NCBI GenBank assembly: GCA_018821745.1
Contig: JAHJLU010000352.1
Coordinates: 1-6,220, forward strand
DNA from: Myxococcota bacterium
GTDB taxonomy: Bacteria; Myxococcota_A; Polyangia; HGW-17
Direction: 5' to 3'
Length of the DNA: 6,220 bases
Below are positions 4,711-6,220 of this stretch, in pieces. Numbering within the stretch: the stretch's first letter is position 1; the number at the start of each line of letters is the position of its first letter. The translations under genes were made by a program, and so were the position numbers. The notes under the pieces are model-generated. The model searched no databases and had not been told where the DNA came from. It was given only the letters and a program-made list of their open reading frames with translations.

Positions 4711-5301
4711 TTAAAATGAAAGAGCGAGGACTGGAAAGAGCAGTGTCTTTCCATCGAGGTGCGACCCGCTGAAGGGTGTAAAGCGTCGGGCGTGCTCCGA
4801 GGACTGGCGGAGTCCCTGGATTCTCAAGGGCTCCAGGTCGGTGCGCTGCTGTAAAAACAGATTATATCGCCGGCGCTTCTCCCGGTTGGTCCGATAGGTC
4901 ACGACGGGGGCCGCCAGCAGGGTGATCAACTTGCCAGCCCCGCCGATGGCCAGCATTGTATAGGTGAAGGTACGATCCCGGTCACCGTCGCCGCTCCCCA
5001 TTCCCGAGAACAACCCGACATAGAACACCAGGTTGGAGATGGTCCCGGCCAATCCCCACCAGTTGTTCCCGGCATAGTAGTGACCCACCCCAAAGGAGGG
5101 AAAAATTTCCAGAATCAGGGAGAGGACGGACCACTTCTCGTTGGGAGCCGTTTTGTTGCCAATATAGGGAGGAGCCGCGGTTGCAGGCGCCGGAGCGCCG
5201 TGGACAGGAGCTGCTTCTGAGACGGCCCCCTGCCCATAGGCAACAGAGGAAAAAGTACAGAGAATTGCCATACCAAGGATGAACGCCAAAAAGTTATTCA
5301 T
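4711..5301 (-). CDS. TM2-like membrane protein with signal peptide
   Basis: The 196-residue protein begins with a Sec-type signal (MNNFLAFILG..., hydrophobic to about residue 21, likely cut after A-Y-G near 23). A Pro/Ala-rich linker (about 27-54) follows. Residues 57-75 and 82-98 form a hydrophobic pair joined by G71-V-G-H-Y-Y-A-G-N-N-W-W-G, which resembles the G-x-H-x-F-Y-x-G-x4-G turn of TM2-type helical hairpins. After a loop rich in Gly, Asp and Arg comes a third hydrophobic segment (about 114-135), then a strongly basic tail (RTNREKRRRY), which by the positive-inside rule should be cytoplasmic. The last 45 residues are not recognised. AGGAGA, about five bases before the ATG, is the ribosome binding site. 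TM2 proteins have no agreed biochemical role. It is convergent with the cysteine-rich lipoprotein gene and divergent from the beta-helix lipoprotein gene. Confidence 0.8.
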   Translation of the reverse strand: MNNFLAFILGMAILCTFSSVAYGQGAVSEAAPVHGAPAPATAAPPYIGNKTAPNEKWSVLSLILEIFPSFGVGHYYAGNNWWGLAGTISNLVFYVGLFSGMGSGDGDRDRTFTYTMLAIGGAGKLITLLAAPVVTYRTNREKRRRYNLFLQQRTDLEPLRIQGLRQSSEHARRFTPFSGSHLDGKTLLFPVLALSF

Positions 5302-5342
5302 TATATTCTCCTATTCTTTGTGTTTTCAAAGTGCCCGCTCTC

Positions 5343-5370
5343 AATATACAGATTCACAAGGGATTGTCCA
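5343..5370 (-). promoter_or_regulatory. Sigma-70-type promoter of the TM2-like gene
   Basis: Read on the minus strand, TGGACA (5365-5370, five of six), a 16-bp spacer and TATATT (5343-5348, five of six) form a good -35/-10 pair. Transcription would start near 5336, giving a leader of about 35 bases before the ATG at 5301. Confidence 0.6.
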
Positions 5371-5466
5371 GTCAACAGCGTGCCGGGGTTCCCGTAATAC
5401 GGTCCTCACCCTCCCATGGACCCGATTCTTCCCCCGGTGCTGAACAGATCGTGCCTTCATTGGAAA

Positions 5467-5494
5467 TTGACAAGAGCTCCCGTATCTATAGAAT
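5467..5494 (+). promoter_or_regulatory. Strong sigma-70-type promoter of the beta-helix lipoprotein gene
   Basis: TTGACA (5467-5472, full match), a 16-bp spacer and TAGAAT (5489-5494, five of six) make the best sigma-70-type promoter in the window. The start would be near 5501, about 50 bases before the ATG at 5553. Together with the opposing promoter at 5343-5370 it defines a divergent promoter region. Confidence 0.68.
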
Positions 5495-5552
5495 TACAGC
5501 GAAGGAAAACCCGTGGGTCATAGAATCGCCCACAAGATGAAACAGGTACATC

Positions 5553-6220
5553 ATGAAAATTATCCTCCTTGTTTTGGTCATGGGCATATTGTTCCCGGGC
5601 TGTGATGACAACAGCACGAACAACACCAATAACGCAAACAACACCAACAACGCAAACAACGCAAACAACGTAAACAACGCAAACAACGTAAACAACACCA
5701 ACAACTCCAACAACTCCTCCCCGGGTCAACTTGACTGCACAGGGGCCACTGTCCATGTATCCCCGACGGGGGACGACGGGGCCGATGGATCGGAGAGCAC
5801 ACCCTTTGCCTCCCTCATCCGTGCCAGGGATGCGGCGCGTCTAATGACCGCGGATGGATCACCGGTGAAGATATGTGTCCGGGAGGGAACCTACCCCCAG
5901 CTCTCAACCCTGGAATTCACCGACGGGGACTCCGGCAGCGCCGACGCTCCCGTGGAGTGGGTTGCCCACCCCGGTGAGCAGGTCATCCTCACCGGAGGGA
6001 TCTCGGTATCCGGCAGCGATTTCCAGCCCCTGGACCCCAGCGACCCTAATTACGACCGATTCTCACCGGCGGCCCGCAGCGCAATTCAGAGCGTCAACCT
6101 CACCACAATCGGCGCCACGGATCTGGGCACACTGGAGCAGCGGGGATACACCTCCCACGGTAACCTCTCTGCCCTGGAGCTGGTCTACGGCGGCGAGATG
6201 ATGCAGCTGGCCCGGTGGCC
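5553..6220 (+). CDS. Lipoprotein with NNx linker and beta-helix-type domain (3' end outside window)
   Basis: The frame is open from ATG 5553 to the right edge, with 222 complete residues and no stop. The signal peptide (MKIILLVLVMGILFPGC) ends at Cys17; its lipobox (F-P-G-C) is slightly unusual at -3 and -2. Next is a low-complexity linker of NNx triplets (residues 22-55), then from about 66 the start of a secreted carbohydrate-active-type domain. Its marks are V-H-V-S-P-T-G-D-D-G-A-D-G, T-P-F-A-S-L-x-x-A-R-D-A-A-R, V-R-E-G-T-Y, D-S-G-S-A-D-A-P-V, P-G-E-Q-V-I-L-T-G-G and L-E-L-V-Y-G-G-x-M-M-x-L-A-R-W. This series is typical of right-handed parallel beta-helix proteins of the glycoside hydrolase/polysaccharide lyase type (possibly GH141-like); the catalytic part lies beyond the window, so substrate and activity cannot be given. 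The ribosome binding site is weak (CAGG, six bases upstream). Surface exposure is inferred. Confidence 0.85.
   Translation, partial: MKIILLVLVMGILFPGCDDNSTNNTNNANNTNNANNANNVNNANNVNNTNNSNNSSPGQLDCTGATVHVSPTGDDGADGSESTPFASLIRARDAARLMTADGSPVKICVREGTYPQLSTLEFTDGDSGSADAPVEWVAHPGEQVILTGGISVSGSDFQPLDPSDPNYDRFSPAARSAIQSVNLTTIGATDLGTLEQRGYTSHGNLSALELVYGGEMMQLARW
5616..5717 (+). repeat. 9-bp tandem repeat encoding the NNx linker
   Basis: Eleven consecutive 9-bp units of the form xxx-AAC-AAC (one AAT) encode T, T, A, T, A, A, V, A, V, T, S each followed by Asn-Asn, and a final Ser codon closes the tract. Asn is nearly always AAC, and Ala is always GCA and Val always GTA, so neighbouring units are nearly identical. 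That is the signature of a repeat that expands and contracts by slippage. Every whole-unit change preserves the frame. Confidence 0.9.

Noticed and set aside
5616..5717. CRISPR-like or VNTR-only array
   Set aside because: Units are 9 bp with no spacers and are in frame as a linker within a gene, so this is a coding repeat.
5457..5802. Minus-strand frames rich in VVCVV, LFALF or CLRC repeats
   Set aside because: They are reverse-strand readings of the 9-bp NNx repeat, which is in the lipoprotein's frame.

Overview
The window looks like a chromosomal stretch from a secretion-rich Gram-negative bacterium of the deltaproteobacterial/Myxococcota-Bradymonadota kind. The pointers are several lipoproteins with short lipobox signal peptides, a protein built from the 'CGNG...GE.CDDGN' cysteine-rich repeats abundant in that group, an Asn-rich NNx linker behind a lipidated Cys, and a sigma-54-type promoter. 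A perfect FNR-type palindrome and an anaerobe-type cupin hint at anaerobic or facultative life. The taxonomic placement is inference; there is no rRNA or marker gene in the window.

Layout, left to right: (1) the 3' part of a WG-repeat protein, open at the left edge (3-656, +); (2) a small cupin gene (756-1100, +) preceded by a perfect FNR-type box; (3) an acidic, cysteine-rich lipoprotein (1325-2260, +) preceded by a -24/-12 sigma-54-type promoter and, further upstream, a 14-bp palindrome in enhancer position; (4) a stand-alone MOSC-domain protein (2487-2954, +) with its own sigma-70-type promoter; (5) a very small lipoprotein on the minus strand (3015-3248), convergent with MOSC and divergent from the next gene; (6) a large cysteine-rich lipoprotein with five disulfide-type modules and an unrecognised C-terminal domain (3451-4647, +); (7) two nearly identical 20-bp dyads exactly 41 bp apart between two convergent gene ends (4647-4707); (8) a TM2-like membrane protein with a cleavable-looking signal peptide (4711-5301, -); (9) a lipoprotein with an eleven-unit NNx linker and a beta-helix-type extracellular domain (5553-6220, +), cut by the right edge, with a strong sigma-70-type promoter.

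The genes do not form an obvious operon. Most have their own ribosome binding site and candidate promoter, and the strands switch repeatedly. The common theme is the cell envelope: four of the eight genes encode predicted lipoproteins and one a membrane protein, with many probable disulfides, so the products probably sit on or outside the membrane. The cupin and MOSC genes are small cytoplasmic-type proteins without an evident functional link to the rest. No complete new multi-gene system is evident. The most interesting items are regulatory: the FNR-type box, the sigma-54 promoter with its palindrome, and the twin phased dyads.
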